Notes under the pieces: generated by a model | What the model was told of the DNA's origin: nothing | The model's database searches: none | The model's input: only the letters and a program-made list of their open reading frames with translations | Assembly: GCF_017873095.1 (NCBI RefSeq) | Contig: NZ_JAGGJU010000014.1 | Location: forward strand, 62,001 to 126,000 | DNA from: Heterorhizobium halophytocola | Lineage (GTDB): Bacteria > Pseudomonadota > Alphaproteobacteria > Rhizobiales > Rhizobiaceae | Reading direction: 5' to 3' | DNA length: 64,000 nucleotides | Position numbers and translations under genes: made by a program | Shown here: positions 1-8,930 of the stretch, piece after piece | Layout: each line of letters begins with the position of its first letter | Numbering within the stretch: the stretch's first letter is position 1

Positions 1-1104
1 CAGCGCATCGAAGCCGGCGATCTTCCCATTGACGCGACGGATCCAGTCGGCGCGTGCCGCGATCAGACGCATATAGCCAGTCGCAGATTGTTCCTTGCCG
101 GTCAGGATACGCATCCGCACGCGCTGGTCATAGCTGTCGCCGGCGCTTTCGATCAGTGACTGGTGCCAGTGATAGGCTTCTGCGGCGACAATGGTGCCGC
201 GCGCATAGATGCCGGCGACTTCGGCAAATTCGTCGAGCGCCAGGTCGGTGATGACGGCGCCTGCCGCAGACAGGCGGCTGACCGTGGCCTCGAAGGCAGC
301 GGCCACGTCGGCGTCCATGTCGGAAAGCACCACGGCCTGGGGGATCGCCAGTCGCAATCCCCGGATCGGCAGGGCGTCAGGCAGATCATGCGGATTGCCG
401 CCCGACAGAATGGCATCGAGTATGCCGCAGCATGTCACGCTGCGGGCGATCGGGCCGATGGAATCGAGCGTGGTCGACAGTGGCACGGCGCCGTCACGCG
501 ATACACGCGGCGCCGTCGGCTTGAAGCCGGTCAGGCCACAGAGCGCCGGCGGAATACGGATCGATCCGCCGGTATCGGTGCCGATCGCGGCCATGGCCAT
601 GCCGTCGGTGACGGAAATGGCGGCTCCTGAGGACGAGCCGCCCGGAATGCGGCCGTTTTGACGGTCGAAGGGATTGCGGGGCGTGTCATAATGCGGGTTG
701 AGGCCAAGGCCGGAAAAGGCAAACTCGCTCATATTGGTCGTGCCGGTGATCACCGCGCCGGCGGCAATGAGCCGGCTAACGATCGGGGCGTCGGCGATGG
801 CCGGTGCGGCGCTCTTCAGTGCGACACTGCCGGCAAGCGTCGTCTCGCCCTTCAGGTCGAACAGGTCCTTCACCGAAATCGGCATGCCCTCGATCGGCGA
901 CCGGGGATGGCCGGCCGCCCTTATGGCATCCGAGGCCTCGGCGAGCCTGAGGGCCCGCGCGTCGTTGCGACGGATGAAGGTGCGCGCGCCCTCACCAGCC
1001 GGATCGTCCATGCGTTCGATGGCAATCTGCGTCAGGGTCTTAGCCGTAGTCTCGCCCGAGGCGAGGGCTGCGGCGGCTTTGGTGAGGGTCTGTTCGATGG
1101 TCAT
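1..1104 (-). CDS. Amidase signature family hydrolase (partial, C-terminus outside window)
   Basis: Hydrolyses a carboxamide to acid and ammonia; probably cytoplasmic, since no signal peptide is seen. The 368 visible codons carry the amidase Ser-cisSer-Lys triad: Lys79 in ISVKD, the glycine/serine loop GGSSSG at about residues 155-160, and the nucleophile Ser181 in DTGGSIR. The family is usually 450-500 residues, so roughly the last quarter lies beyond base 1. The ATG at 1104 shares one base with the stop of the DUF2848 gene upstream (TGATG), so the two are translationally coupled. It is the last visible gene of a LysR-TRAP-DUF2848 operon, which suggests its amide substrate enters through that transporter. 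The exact substrate cannot be read; an allophanate-hydrolase- or urea-type role is possible but unsupported. Confidence 0.9.
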   Translation of the reverse strand, partial: MTIEQTLTKAAAALASGETTAKTLTQIAIERMDDPAGEGARTFIRRNDARALRLAEASDAIRAAGHPRSPIEGMPISVKDLFDLKGETTLAGSVALKSAAPAIADAPIVSRLIAAGAVITGTTNMSEFAFSGLGLNPHYDTPRNPFDRQNGRIPGGSSSGAAISVTDGMAMAAIGTDTGGSIRIPPALCGLTGFKPTAPRVSRDGAVPLSTTLDSIGPIARSVTCCGILDAILSGGNPHDLPDALPIRGLRLAIPQAVVLSDMDADVAAAFEATVSRLSAAGAVITDLALDEFAEVAGIYARGTIVAAEAYHWHQSLIESAGDSYDQRVRMRILTGKEQSATGYMRLIAARADWIRRVNGKIAGFDAL

Positions 1105-1790
1105 CAGGCGACTTCCGGTAGGACCTCTATGGCGTAGCTGTGGTGGATCGAGCGGTTGAGGATCGGGTCGTGCAGTTCCAGCGTGAAGTTCGACGAGGGG
1201 CGTATGCCGCCGATCGCGCCCACGGTACCGCAGATCATGCCGGTGCCGTCGGGAAGTTTTGCGGCACCGTCGGTATAGCCCGAAATCAGCTCCTGCGGCG
1301 TGCGCAGCGACGAGAGCGGGCCTTCCTGATAAAGCACCTTGCTGCCGCCTTCGACGATATAGGCACGAATGATCAGGCTGTCCCAGTGATCGGCGACCTC
1401 GGCAAACGGCCAGGCTGTTGCGGCGATCGGCTTGGCGCAGATCTGCTTGGAGAGCGCAACGCCGGTGGTCTCAAGCTTGCGATCTGTGTGGTCGGAGGCC
1501 AGCGAGACATACAGGATGCCGCCGGCGGAAAATACGAAGGTCTCGACTTCGCCGGAGGTCTCGGCACCGACGACCTGGATGCGCTGGCCTTGCAGCGCGA
1601 GGCTTTCGGAGACGCGGTAAAACAGCGGCACGGCGCTTGGACGTGGCACGCCGAGGGCTGCCAGTTCCTCGATATGATGCTCGATCGCGGCATGGTCGCG
1701 ACCGGCCCAGCCGGCGACGACGAGATTGTCGATCGTGACATCGATATCGGAAGTGGCCTTCTCGGCCTCGATCTTGAAATGCAGTTTCAT
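1104..1790 (-). CDS. DUF2848 family protein
   Basis: A 228-residue soluble protein matching the DUF2848 family, whose function is not established. Visible features are an N-terminal beta-rich stretch, a conserved PLFYRVS segment near residues 55-61, and a C-terminal glycine-rich region (GTGMICGTVGAIGG) followed by FTLELHDP. That C-terminal layout resembles fumarylacetoacetase-fold proteins, but I see no clear metal-ligand set. The ATG at 1790 is preceded by a GAGA-type ribosome binding site. Its position between a TRAP importer and an amidase, with a one-base overlap to the amidase, suggests it works on the same compound. In my recollection members often accompany amidases; the role here is inferred only from context. 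Confidence 0.75.
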   Translation of the reverse strand: MKLHFKIEAEKATSDIDVTIDNLVVAGWAGRDHAAIEHHIEELAALGVPRPSAVPLFYRVSESLALQGQRIQVVGAETSGEVETFVFSAGGILYVSLASDHTDRKLETTGVALSKQICAKPIAATAWPFAEVADHWDSLIIRAYIVEGGSKVLYQEGPLSSLRTPQELISGYTDGAAKLPDGTGMICGTVGAIGGIRPSSNFTLELHDPILNRSIHHSYAIEVLPEVA

Positions 1791-1823
1791 GCGGTTCTCT
1801 CAGGGCAGACAGGAGGCTTGCCG

Positions 1824-3107
1824 TCAGTTGGCAAGGCTCGGGAGGTAAAGGACAATGGACGGGAACACGGTCAGCAACAGGATCAACATTCCCATGGCAG
1901 CGACGAAAGGCAGGCTGCCGGTGATCACCGGCGACATGTCGCCGCTCTTGCGCAGGCTGTGGACGACGAAGAGGTTGAGCCCTACGGGTGGCGTGATCAG
2001 GGCTGCTTCCACCAGGATGATGATCAGCACGCCGACCCAGATCGGATCGAAGCCTAGCTGGAACATGATCGGCGAGACGATCGGGATCGTGGTGATCATC
2101 ATCGACAGCGACTCCATGAAGCAGCCGAGCACGAGATAGAAGATCACGATGACGAACAGCATCTGCAGCGGCGAGAGGCCGAGGCCGGTGATCGAGCCGG
2201 TGATCGCATCGGTGATGCCGGCGGCCGACATGATGAAGTTCAGGAAGGCGGCCGCCAGGATGATCAGCATGATCATCGCCGTCGATTTCATCGTGCCTTC
2301 GATCGCCTCGCCGAGCATGCGGAAGGACAGTCGGCCGAAGCAGGCGGCCAGGATCAGGGCGCCGAGCACGCCGAGGGCTGCCGCTTCCGTCGGCGTCGCA
2401 ACACCGGCATAGATGGAGCCGACGACGAGCAGGAAAATCCCGAGCGGCGGTCCGAGATGCTTGAGGCTCGAGACGCGTTCGGCCCATCTTGCGCTGATGC
2501 GTCGCCCGCCCCAGGCCGGCACCGCCATGCAGGCACCGACAATGATCAGCATGAAAAGCCCGGTCAGCAGCAGGCCCGGCAGGATGCCCGCGAGATAGAG
2601 TTTCGGCACGGAGGTGTTGGTCAGCACGCCGTAGAGCACCATGTTGATCGACGGCGGAATGAGGATCCCAAGCGTGCCGCCGGCCGCCAGCGATCCGAGG
2701 AACAGCGGCTCGTTATAGGCATGGCGCCTGATCTGCGGCACGGCGACCGTGCCGACGGTCGCAGCCGTCGCGACGCTGGATCCCGACGTTGCGGCAAACA
2801 GCGCCGATGCGCCGATATTGGCGTGCATCAGCCCGCCCGGCAGCCAGGCGAGCCAGAGGCTCATGGCCGAATACATGCGTTCAGCAAAGCCGGCGCGCAG
2901 CAGGATCTCGCCAAGCAGGATGAAGAGGGGAATGGCGACCGTCAGGAAGTCGTTATTGGTACTCCAGGCGATTTCGCCGAGGCCGCGGGTTAGCGGCAGC
3001 ATGGAATAGAGCGGATCGAGGATCAGGCCGAGCACGCCAAGCGCCGCACCGACGGGGATCGAGATGCCGATCAGCACCAGGAGCAGAATGAGGGTGGTCG
3101 CGATCAT
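1824..3107 (-). CDS. TRAP transporter large permease (DctM-type)
   Basis: The 427-residue large membrane subunit of a tripartite ATP-independent periplasmic transporter, which uses an ion gradient to drive solute uptake. Almost the whole protein is hydrophobic helices. The DctM hallmarks are present: a start like IATTLILLLVLIGISIPVG, a central GILIPPSINMVLYG segment, and a C-terminal ITPPVGLNLFVV motif near residue 377. The start overlaps the stop of the small permease by four bases (ATGA). The substrate is unknown; the downstream amidase and DUF2848 protein suggest an amide or carboxylate. Confidence 0.95.
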   Translation of the reverse strand: MIATTLILLLVLIGISIPVGAALGVLGLILDPLYSMLPLTRGLGEIAWSTNNDFLTVAIPLFILLGEILLRAGFAERMYSAMSLWLAWLPGGLMHANIGASALFAATSGSSVATAATVGTVAVPQIRRHAYNEPLFLGSLAAGGTLGILIPPSINMVLYGVLTNTSVPKLYLAGILPGLLLTGLFMLIIVGACMAVPAWGGRRISARWAERVSSLKHLGPPLGIFLLVVGSIYAGVATPTEAAALGVLGALILAACFGRLSFRMLGEAIEGTMKSTAMIMLIILAAAFLNFIMSAAGITDAITGSITGLGLSPLQMLFVIVIFYLVLGCFMESLSMMITTIPIVSPIMFQLGFDPIWVGVLIIILVEAALITPPVGLNLFVVHSLRKSGDMSPVITGSLPFVAAMGMLILLLTVFPSIVLYLPSLAN

Positions 3108-3724
3108 TTGCGCTCTCCTGCGATCAGGCGTTCACCGGCGGCAGCCTCCTCATCGGCTTCTTCCTTTGCCGAGCGAATCCCGGTCATTGCCTTGACCACG
3201 TCTATGTCGCCGGTGACCAGCGCCACCGAAGCGCGCAGAAGCATCAGGGCAAGCACGATGCACATGAAGACGAGACCGGCAAACCAGAGCCCCTGCGGGA
3301 TGGCGAGCGGTGTGCCGAGCGGCGTGTTGGCATGCGAATTCTGGCTGACCGAACTGGCCACCACGTCATAGGCATAGAAGGTCAGATAGGCCATGAAGAC
3401 GCCGAGCATGACAAGGGCCAGCCAGTCGAGCACGGCCGAGAGGCGGACCGGTAGACGCTGGTAGAGCAGATCGACGCGCACATGGGCACGCTGCAGGGTG
3501 GCGAAGGCCAGCGACCAGGAGGTGCTGATGGCAAAGACATAGCTGGAGATCTCGTCGGAGCCGCCGATCGACCAGCCGAACAGCTTGCGGGTGATGACAT
3601 CATAGGAGATCAACAGGACGCTACCGATCGTCAGGGCGCCGCTGGCATAGACCGCGTAGCGGGCGACCGTTTCGGCATGCGCCACGAGCTTCGAGAGAAA
3701 TAGAACCGGTGTCGACGCCGTCAC
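3104..3724 (-). CDS. TRAP transporter small permease (DctQ-type)
   Basis: Small four-helix membrane subunit of the TRAP importer, about 206 residues with the chosen start. I chose the GTG at 3724 because an AGGAG ribosome binding site lies six bases upstream. The in-frame ATG at 3781 would add 19 residues, lacks such a site, and begins eight bases after the stop of the preceding gene. The core includes YDVITRKLFGWSIGGSDEIS, typical of DctQ, and the repeated hydrophobic segments. The charged C-terminal tail (EEADEEAAAGER) is cytoplasmic by inference. It lies between the binding protein and the large permease, the usual P-Q-M order. Confidence 0.9.
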   Translation of the reverse strand: MTASTPVLFLSKLVAHAETVARYAVYASGALTIGSVLLISYDVITRKLFGWSIGGSDEISSYVFAISTSWSLAFATLQRAHVRVDLLYQRLPVRLSAVLDWLALVMLGVFMAYLTFYAYDVVASSVSQNSHANTPLGTPLAIPQGLWFAGLVFMCIVLALMLLRASVALVTGDIDVVKAMTGIRSAKEEADEEAAAGERLIAGERK

Positions 3725-3788
3725 GGCGGCCTCCTTGGACAGAGAGACGGCGGAGGCGACGAGATCGCCTCCGCCAGGCATGTTCGGC

Positions 3789-4838
3789 TTATTTGGAGGC
3801 CGTCAGGCCCATGTCCTTGCCGATGGTCTCGTTGAAGCTGGTCACGCAATCGGCCGAGCAACGGGCAGCCCACCGCGGCAGGATCTTGTCCTTGAGCGTG
3901 GCCTTCAGCAGTGCCTTGTCTTCGTCTGTCGGCACGACCAGGGTCATCTTGCCTTTCACGTCCAGCGGGCAGGCGTCGGCACCCGTATTGCAGTCATAGC
4001 CTTCCTGCGTCTGCTTGGCCGCAGCGTCCCAGATCTGGTCGACCAGGTCGTTGATATTGGTCTGCAGGAAGTCCTGGACCTTCGGGTCGAGAGCGTCCCA
4101 GACCTTCTGGTTCACCGCATGCACCTGCTGGTTCCAATTGATCGGCAGGGCGAGCAGGTGGGTGGAGACTTCATACCACTTGGCCGAATAGCCGGACAGC
4201 GAGCCGGTGATCGCGCAATCCACGACCTTGTTCTGCAGGGCCGGTACGACCTCGCCGAAGGCCATGGTGACGCTGCTGCCGCCGAAGGCCTCGACGAATT
4301 CGGCTTGGGTGCGGCTGGAGGTGCGGACCTTCTTGCCCTTGAGGTCCGCGAGACCCTTGATGTCGGCATTGCAGAAGATCACCTGCGCCGGATAGGTGGA
4401 GATGCCGAGAACCTTGACCTTGGAGCCCTCGCCGTAGAACTTCTCATAGACCGGCTTGAAGTCTTCGGTGACCTTGCGCGCCGTTGCCGCATCGGGCGCC
4501 AGGCCCGGCAGGTCGATCGCCTCGTTGATCGGGTTGTCGCTGGCGAAATAGGAGAGCGTCGCGGTGCCGAAGGGTACGACGCCCTGCGACATCAGCCGCA
4601 TCAGTTCCGGACCCTTGAGGCCCATGTCGTTGAAGCCCTTGATCGTCGCGGTGACCTTGCCATTGGACTTTTCCGGGATCGTCTTGGTCCAGAAAGGCAC
4701 CTCGAAGTCCTGGTAGGCGGTCAGGTTGCTCAAGCCGCCGACAATGGTCAGCTTGGTTTCCGGTAGGTCTTCAGCGCCCGCCGTGTTGGCGAGAAGCACG
4801 CCGGCGGCGATGGTTGTCAGGAGCGTCTTGAGTTTCAT
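3789..4838 (-). CDS. TRAP transporter substrate-binding protein (DctP-type)
   Basis: Periplasmic solute receptor of 349 residues. A Sec signal peptide (MKLKTLLTTIAAGVLLA, likely cut after residue 22, AGA) supports export. The DctP core is present: GLKGPELMRLMSQG, the ADLKGKKVRTSS segment whose arginine normally binds a substrate carboxylate, and AFGEVVPALQNKVVD. The ATG at 4838 follows an AAGGGG ribosome binding site; a longer frame to 4928 has no support. Unusually, the C-terminal third holds several cysteines (CNTGADACP and CSADC), which could form periplasmic disulfides. It heads the TRAP-DUF2848-amidase operon 238 bases downstream of the LysR gene. Confidence 0.93.
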   Translation of the reverse strand: MKLKTLLTTIAAGVLLANTAGAEDLPETKLTIVGGLSNLTAYQDFEVPFWTKTIPEKSNGKVTATIKGFNDMGLKGPELMRLMSQGVVPFGTATLSYFASDNPINEAIDLPGLAPDAATARKVTEDFKPVYEKFYGEGSKVKVLGISTYPAQVIFCNADIKGLADLKGKKVRTSSRTQAEFVEAFGGSSVTMAFGEVVPALQNKVVDCAITGSLSGYSAKWYEVSTHLLALPINWNQQVHAVNQKVWDALDPKVQDFLQTNINDLVDQIWDAAAKQTQEGYDCNTGADACPLDVKGKMTLVVPTDEDKALLKATLKDKILPRWAARCSADCVTSFNETIGKDMGLTASK

Positions 4839-5076
4839 TGTCGAATTCCCCTTCGAGCAGGTGGTTGAGACCATCGGGGGACGTGCCGCGCCGTGCGGGA
4901 AGATGTCTCGACCTGCTATGCCGATCATCGCTCCGTCCAGAGCGTATCGCCATGCTGATCTTGCGTCTTCTGACCTGTCCCCTTTTGCAGCTTATGTTGC
5001 TGCTTGTGTCAGGGAGTAGAAAGCGCGCGGCTGCGCTTGTCCAATCGCAAGTTTGCAAGTCAGATATAAAATCTGC

Positions 5077-6006
5077 TTATGCCTTGGCTTTGATCTGGCC
5101 GTCGCTTTGCCGCGCTTCGCGATCCTCGTCGGCCACCTGTTCGGCTATTCTGGCGATGACCCGGGCGGCATGGGCGTCCGGCCCGTCGACCCAGGAGGCG
5201 GTGAAGTTCAGATCCTGCAACGGGTCGGCGCGCACCTCGATGACCCGCAGTGAGCCGCGGGCGAGTTCGTCGGTGAGGAAGCTCGGCGTGATGACGGCGG
5301 TGCCGATCCCGTCGAGCACCATCCGCACGATCATCGACAGGGACGCGCTCCCCACCATGCGTGGCGAGGAAATTCCGGCCCGGCGCAACATGTCGCGCAC
5401 CTGGCGATAGGGCGCGCTGCCGGAACCGTAGGTGACGATCGGCTGGGCGGCGATCTGCTCGAGACTGACGGGCTGCGGCCCGAGATCCATGTCGGCGCGG
5501 GCGACCCAGGCCAGCGGATAGGAGCAGAGCGGCCGGTTCTCGACCCGGGCTTCGAGCACCGGGCCCATCAGGAAGGCAAGGCCGATCCGCCGGCTCATCA
5601 GCAGCGCCTGCAGGTTGTCGCTGGTTTCCACCTCGATATCGATCGTCAGAGAAGGATAGGCGGCATAGACCTCGGTGATCAGGCGCGGCAGCCAGGTCTG
5701 GACGATGGTTTCGGCAACGCCGAGATGAAAGCGTCCGCTCATCGAATCGGTGCTTCTCGCCGCCTGGATGATGTCGTTGCGGGCCTGCATCATCCGCTCA
5801 GCATGCACCAGCAATTCGTGGCCCTTGGCCGTCAGCTTGACGCCCCGTGCCGCGCGCTCGAACAGCTTCACGCCGAGCGCCGCTTCAAGCGAGGCGATGC
5901 GTTGAGAGATGGCCGGTTGCGTGGTGCCGAGCTTTTCGGACGCGGCCCTGAGGCTGCCGAGGGCGGACGCCCAGAAAAAGGTCTCGATATTGCGCAAGTC
6001 GATCAA
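5077..6006 (-). CDS. LysR family transcriptional regulator
   Basis: A 309-residue LysR-type regulator. Residues 1-65 form the winged helix-turn-helix (IETFFWASALGSLRAASEKL followed by TQPAISQRI), and about 90-295 form the effector-binding domain. The start used is a TTG at 6006, giving the canonical N-terminus MIDLRNIETF; no strong ribosome binding site is visible. It lies upstream of the TRAP-DUF2848-amidase genes on the same strand, unlike the usual divergent arrangement, and is the likely regulator of those genes. It could equally act on the divergent CLC gene at 6406. The C-terminal tail QSDGQIKAKA is polar and variable. Confidence 0.93.
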   Translation of the reverse strand: MIDLRNIETFFWASALGSLRAASEKLGTTQPAISQRIASLEAALGVKLFERAARGVKLTAKGHELLVHAERMMQARNDIIQAARSTDSMSGRFHLGVAETIVQTWLPRLITEVYAAYPSLTIDIEVETSDNLQALLMSRRIGLAFLMGPVLEARVENRPLCSYPLAWVARADMDLGPQPVSLEQIAAQPIVTYGSGSAPYRQVRDMLRRAGISSPRMVGSASLSMIVRMVLDGIGTAVITPSFLTDELARGSLRVIEVRADPLQDLNFTASWVDGPDAHAARVIARIAEQVADEDREARQSDGQIKAKA

Positions 6007-6405
6007 GCTGAACCCGGGACATTTCGAGCGGCGGACAAGGAGTTGGCCGCTGCCGTCTGCAACTCCTGTCTACTTACCCTCTTATCGTCGGAAATGCCAA
6101 TTTGCCCATGGGCAGGTCACACACGGATTCGATGCGGAAAAATGGCGATGGTTGCCGCGAAAGGTTGCCGGCCTTGCCGTCTGGACCATATGGAAGGGCT
6201 GACAACGACGGCTGCCGGGCGGCTTCGGGCGCGCAAACCAGAACGCAGGGCCCAATGCCGGCTTGCGCCTTTGCGCTCGGGAAAGGCGGAGACCGGACAT
6301 GCGGCAGCCATTTTCGGTGTATATGGCGCGGCAGTCACCCGAAATCACCCAGGCCGGACTGCCCCACCGCAGTGCGCCTGACGTCTCCCTCCAACCCTGA
6401 TCTCC
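6007..6405. promoter_or_regulatory. 399-bp divergent intergenic region (LysR / CLC)
   Basis: No protein gene is supported here; the open frames on both strands are typical of GC-rich shadow frames. It must hold promoters for the LysR gene (leftward) and the CLC gene (rightward). The only strong symmetry I see is the perfect 12-base palindrome TGCCCATGGGCA at 6103-6114. I could not place convincing -35/-10 boxes. Confidence 0.5.
6103..6114. repeat. Perfect 12-bp palindrome in LysR/CLC intergenic region
   Basis: TGCCCATGGGCA is a perfect inverted repeat between two divergent genes, about 97 bases upstream of the LysR start. It could be an operator, but the length is compatible with chance and it lacks the T-N11-A layout typical of LysR sites. 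Confidence 0.3.
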
Positions 6406-8199
6406 GTGAAAACCATGCAATCCCTCCATCAGATCGTTCATACCGGTCGCGCCTGGGTAAAGCTCATCAAGAAGAAGTTCTTTGCGCGCGGCAGTGAATT
6501 CGCACTGCTGGGATGTTCGATCCTCGCCGGGATCGCCGCCGGCTGTGCCGTCAGTGCGATGAGCTGGATTTCCAAGACGCTGCACAGCAAGGTTTTCCAG
6601 ATTTCCGGCGACGAGATGCTGAGTTCGGCGCGTATCGAGAATGTGCTGCTGGTGCTGATCGGGCCGGTCATCGGCGGCGTGCTGCTGGGGCTCTTCTATC
6701 TGTTGCTGCGCAAGCGGCGTAACCGCCCTATCGTCGACCCGATCGAGGCCAATGCGCTTTATGGCGGCCGCCTGTCACTGACCGACAGCGTTATCGTCGT
6801 CGTTCAGAACCTGCTGTCCAACGGTTTTGGCGCATCTGTCGGTCTGGAGGCCGGTTATACGCAGATCTCGTCCGGTATTGCCTCCAAGATCGGTTCCAAG
6901 GTTGGCCTGAGGCGCGAGGACATGCGCATCCTGGTGGGTTGCGGTGCCGCCGGGGCCATCGCTGCGGCCTTCAACGCCCCGTTTACCGGCGCCTTCTACG
7001 CTTTCGAGCTGATCATCGGCACCTACAGTACCGTGGCGCTGGCACCGGTGGTGATTGCCGCCCTGCTCGGCAATCTGGTTGCGCGCGGTCTCTCCGGCGA
7101 CGTCTTCCTGATCGAAGTCGGCCCCGTGGGCGAGATCGTACCCTCGGACTATCTGCCGGCGATCCTGCTTGGCGCGGTCTGCGCCGGTGTCGGGATCCTG
7201 ATCATGATGGGTGTGGCCGCCACCGAGCAGCTGGCGCGGCGCAGCGCCATTCCGCCGGCCGTGAAGCCGGCAATCGGCGGGATCGCCGTCGGATTGCTGG
7301 CGACGATCTCGCCGCAGGTGCTGTCGGCCGGTCACGGCGCCCTGCATCTCAATCTCGAGACCAGCGTCGCCTTGCCGGGGCTGGCGCTGCTGTTGCTGCT
7401 CAAGTCCTTCGCCTCTGCCATCTCCATCGGCTCGGGCTTTCGCGGCGGCCTGTTCTTCGCCTCGTTGTTCATGGGCGCGCTGGTCGGCAAGATCTTCTCG
7501 TTTCCGGCAAGCGTCCTCTTCTTCAGTCCGTTGGCGCCGACGGTCTTTGCCGTCGTCGGGATGAGCTGCCTGGCGACCGCCATGATCGGCGGGCCGTTGA
7601 CGATGACCTTCCTGGCGCTCGAGATCACCGGTGACTTTGCCATCACCGCGCTGGTGATGGCGGCGGTGATCAGTTCGTCGCTGGTGGTGCGCACCACCTT
7701 CGGCTATTCGTTCGCCACCTGGCGTTTTCATCTGCGCGGCGAAAGCATTCGTAGCGCCCATGACGTCGGCTGGATCCGCAATCTGACGGTGGACAAGCTG
7801 ATGCGAACCGACATGCGCAAGGCAAATGCCGGCATGACGCTGGCCGAGTTTCGCGAGGCCTTTCCGCTTGGCTCGACCCAGAAGGTGGTCATCGTCGATG
7901 ATGATGACCGCTATGTCGGAATGGTGCCGGTGCCGGAGGTGTATTCCGATGTTCTGGCCGAAGGGGAAGAGCCTTCCCTCGACAAATATATCGACCTGCG
8001 CAACGATTTCCTGCAGCCCAAGATGAATGCACGGCAGGCGGCCGGCACCTTCGATCGGGCACGCGCCGAAGTCCTGGCCGTCGTCAACAACCTGATCGAG
8101 CGGCGGGTGATCGGGCAGCTGAGCGAGAGCCATACGCTGCGCCGCTACACCGAGGAGCTGGATCGCCGGCGGCGCGAAGTGGTGGGCGAAACGCTCTAG
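6406..8199 (+). CDS. CLC-family chloride channel/antiporter with C-terminal CBS-like region, atypical motifs
   Basis: A 597-residue membrane protein of the CLC fold. About 440 residues of hydrophobic helices are followed by a soluble C-terminal region resembling CBS domains (VDKLMRTDMRKANAG near residue 464, then KVVIVDDDDRYVGMVPV). The fold is recognisable, but selectivity motifs differ from classic CLCs. The GSGIP position reads VDPIE, GKEGP reads GLEAG (the gating glutamate is retained), and the GGxFxP segment reads GGLFFAS without proline. The start is uncertain: GTG at 6406 or ATG at 6415, neither with a good ribosome binding site. It stands alone, with gluconokinase 152 bases downstream. 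Ion preference cannot be assigned. Confidence 0.88.
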   Translation: MKTMQSLHQIVHTGRAWVKLIKKKFFARGSEFALLGCSILAGIAAGCAVSAMSWISKTLHSKVFQISGDEMLSSARIENVLLVLIGPVIGGVLLGLFYLLLRKRRNRPIVDPIEANALYGGRLSLTDSVIVVVQNLLSNGFGASVGLEAGYTQISSGIASKIGSKVGLRREDMRILVGCGAAGAIAAAFNAPFTGAFYAFELIIGTYSTVALAPVVIAALLGNLVARGLSGDVFLIEVGPVGEIVPSDYLPAILLGAVCAGVGILIMMGVAATEQLARRSAIPPAVKPAIGGIAVGLLATISPQVLSAGHGALHLNLETSVALPGLALLLLLKSFASAISIGSGFRGGLFFASLFMGALVGKIFSFPASVLFFSPLAPTVFAVVGMSCLATAMIGGPLTMTFLALEITGDFAITALVMAAVISSSLVVRTTFGYSFATWRFHLRGESIRSAHDVGWIRNLTVDKLMRTDMRKANAGMTLAEFREAFPLGSTQKVVIVDDDDRYVGMVPVPEVYSDVLAEGEEPSLDKYIDLRNDFLQPKMNARQAAGTFDRARAEVLAVVNNLIERRVIGQLSESHTLRRYTEELDRRRREVVGETL

Positions 8200-8351
8200 C
8201 GTTGTCCGCTTGTGTCTCAGTCATCGACGAAGGTCGCAGGGATTGACGGATTGACGCTGGGCGGAAGGGTCCGGCATATGCGACAGGCACGCCGTATCTA
8301 CGCATCAGATGCAGCGCCTCTCTTTCTTTCATCGACAATGGTGAACCGCTC

Positions 8352-8909
8352 ATGCCGAATACCGACGCCGACAAGCAAATGCCAGACGCCGCGCAGACGC
8401 CGATCGCGGTCATCGTCATGGGGGTCAGCGGATGTGGCAAGACTTCCGTTGGCGACATGCTGGCAAAACGGCTCGGGGCTGTCTTCATCGAAGGCGACAG
8501 CCTCCACCCGCAGGCCAATATCGACAAGATGGCGGTGGGCATTCCCCTCAACGACGACGATCGCTGGCCGTGGCTCGACGTGATCGGCATGCGGATGGCC
8601 GAGCAACTCCAGCAGGGCCGCTCTGTCGTCGCCTCCTGTTCCGCGCTGCGTCACGTCTACCGCGAGCGGTTGCGCACGGGGGCCGGAGCGCGCCTGCGTT
8701 TCGTCTTCTTGAATGGCAGCCACGCGCTGCTGAGCCAGCGGATGGGCGAGCGGCAGGGACATTTCATGCCGACTGCGCTGCTGGAAAGTCAGCTGGCGAC
8801 CCTGGAGCCGCCGACCGGCGAGGCCGGCGTCGTGACCGTCAGCATAGACCAGGAGGTTTCGGCCATCGTGGCGGAGGCCGAAGCCGGGCTTCGCGCGGAC
8901 CAGATCTGA
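8352..8909 (+). CDS. gntK: Gluconokinase (GntK family)
   Basis: Phosphorylates D-gluconate with ATP to 6-phosphogluconate, feeding the Entner-Doudoroff or pentose phosphate route. The 185-residue protein has the family signature: P-loop GVSGCGKTS at residues 24-32, EGDSLHP near 50, NIDKMAVGIPLNDDDRWPWL, and SCSALRHVYRERLR, all diagnostic of GntK/IdnK kinases. Its length matches the family. The ATG at 8352 gives a 15-20 residue polar extension before the P-loop. It is convergent with the SMP-30-type lactonase at 8931-9812, only 21 bases away. A lactonase-kinase pair makes sense for gluconolactone or gluconate use, but they are on opposite strands. Confidence 0.95.
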   Translation: MPNTDADKQMPDAAQTPIAVIVMGVSGCGKTSVGDMLAKRLGAVFIEGDSLHPQANIDKMAVGIPLNDDDRWPWLDVIGMRMAEQLQQGRSVVASCSALRHVYRERLRTGAGARLRFVFLNGSHALLSQRMGERQGHFMPTALLESQLATLEPPTGEAGVVTVSIDQEVSAIVAEAEAGLRADQI

Positions 8910-8930
8910 TCCGGTCCCCCTTGCTCTGCG

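Noticed and set aside
6082..6585. 167-codon minus-strand frame upstream of the CLC gene
   Set aside because: It overlaps the CLC start in antisense and has no family features.
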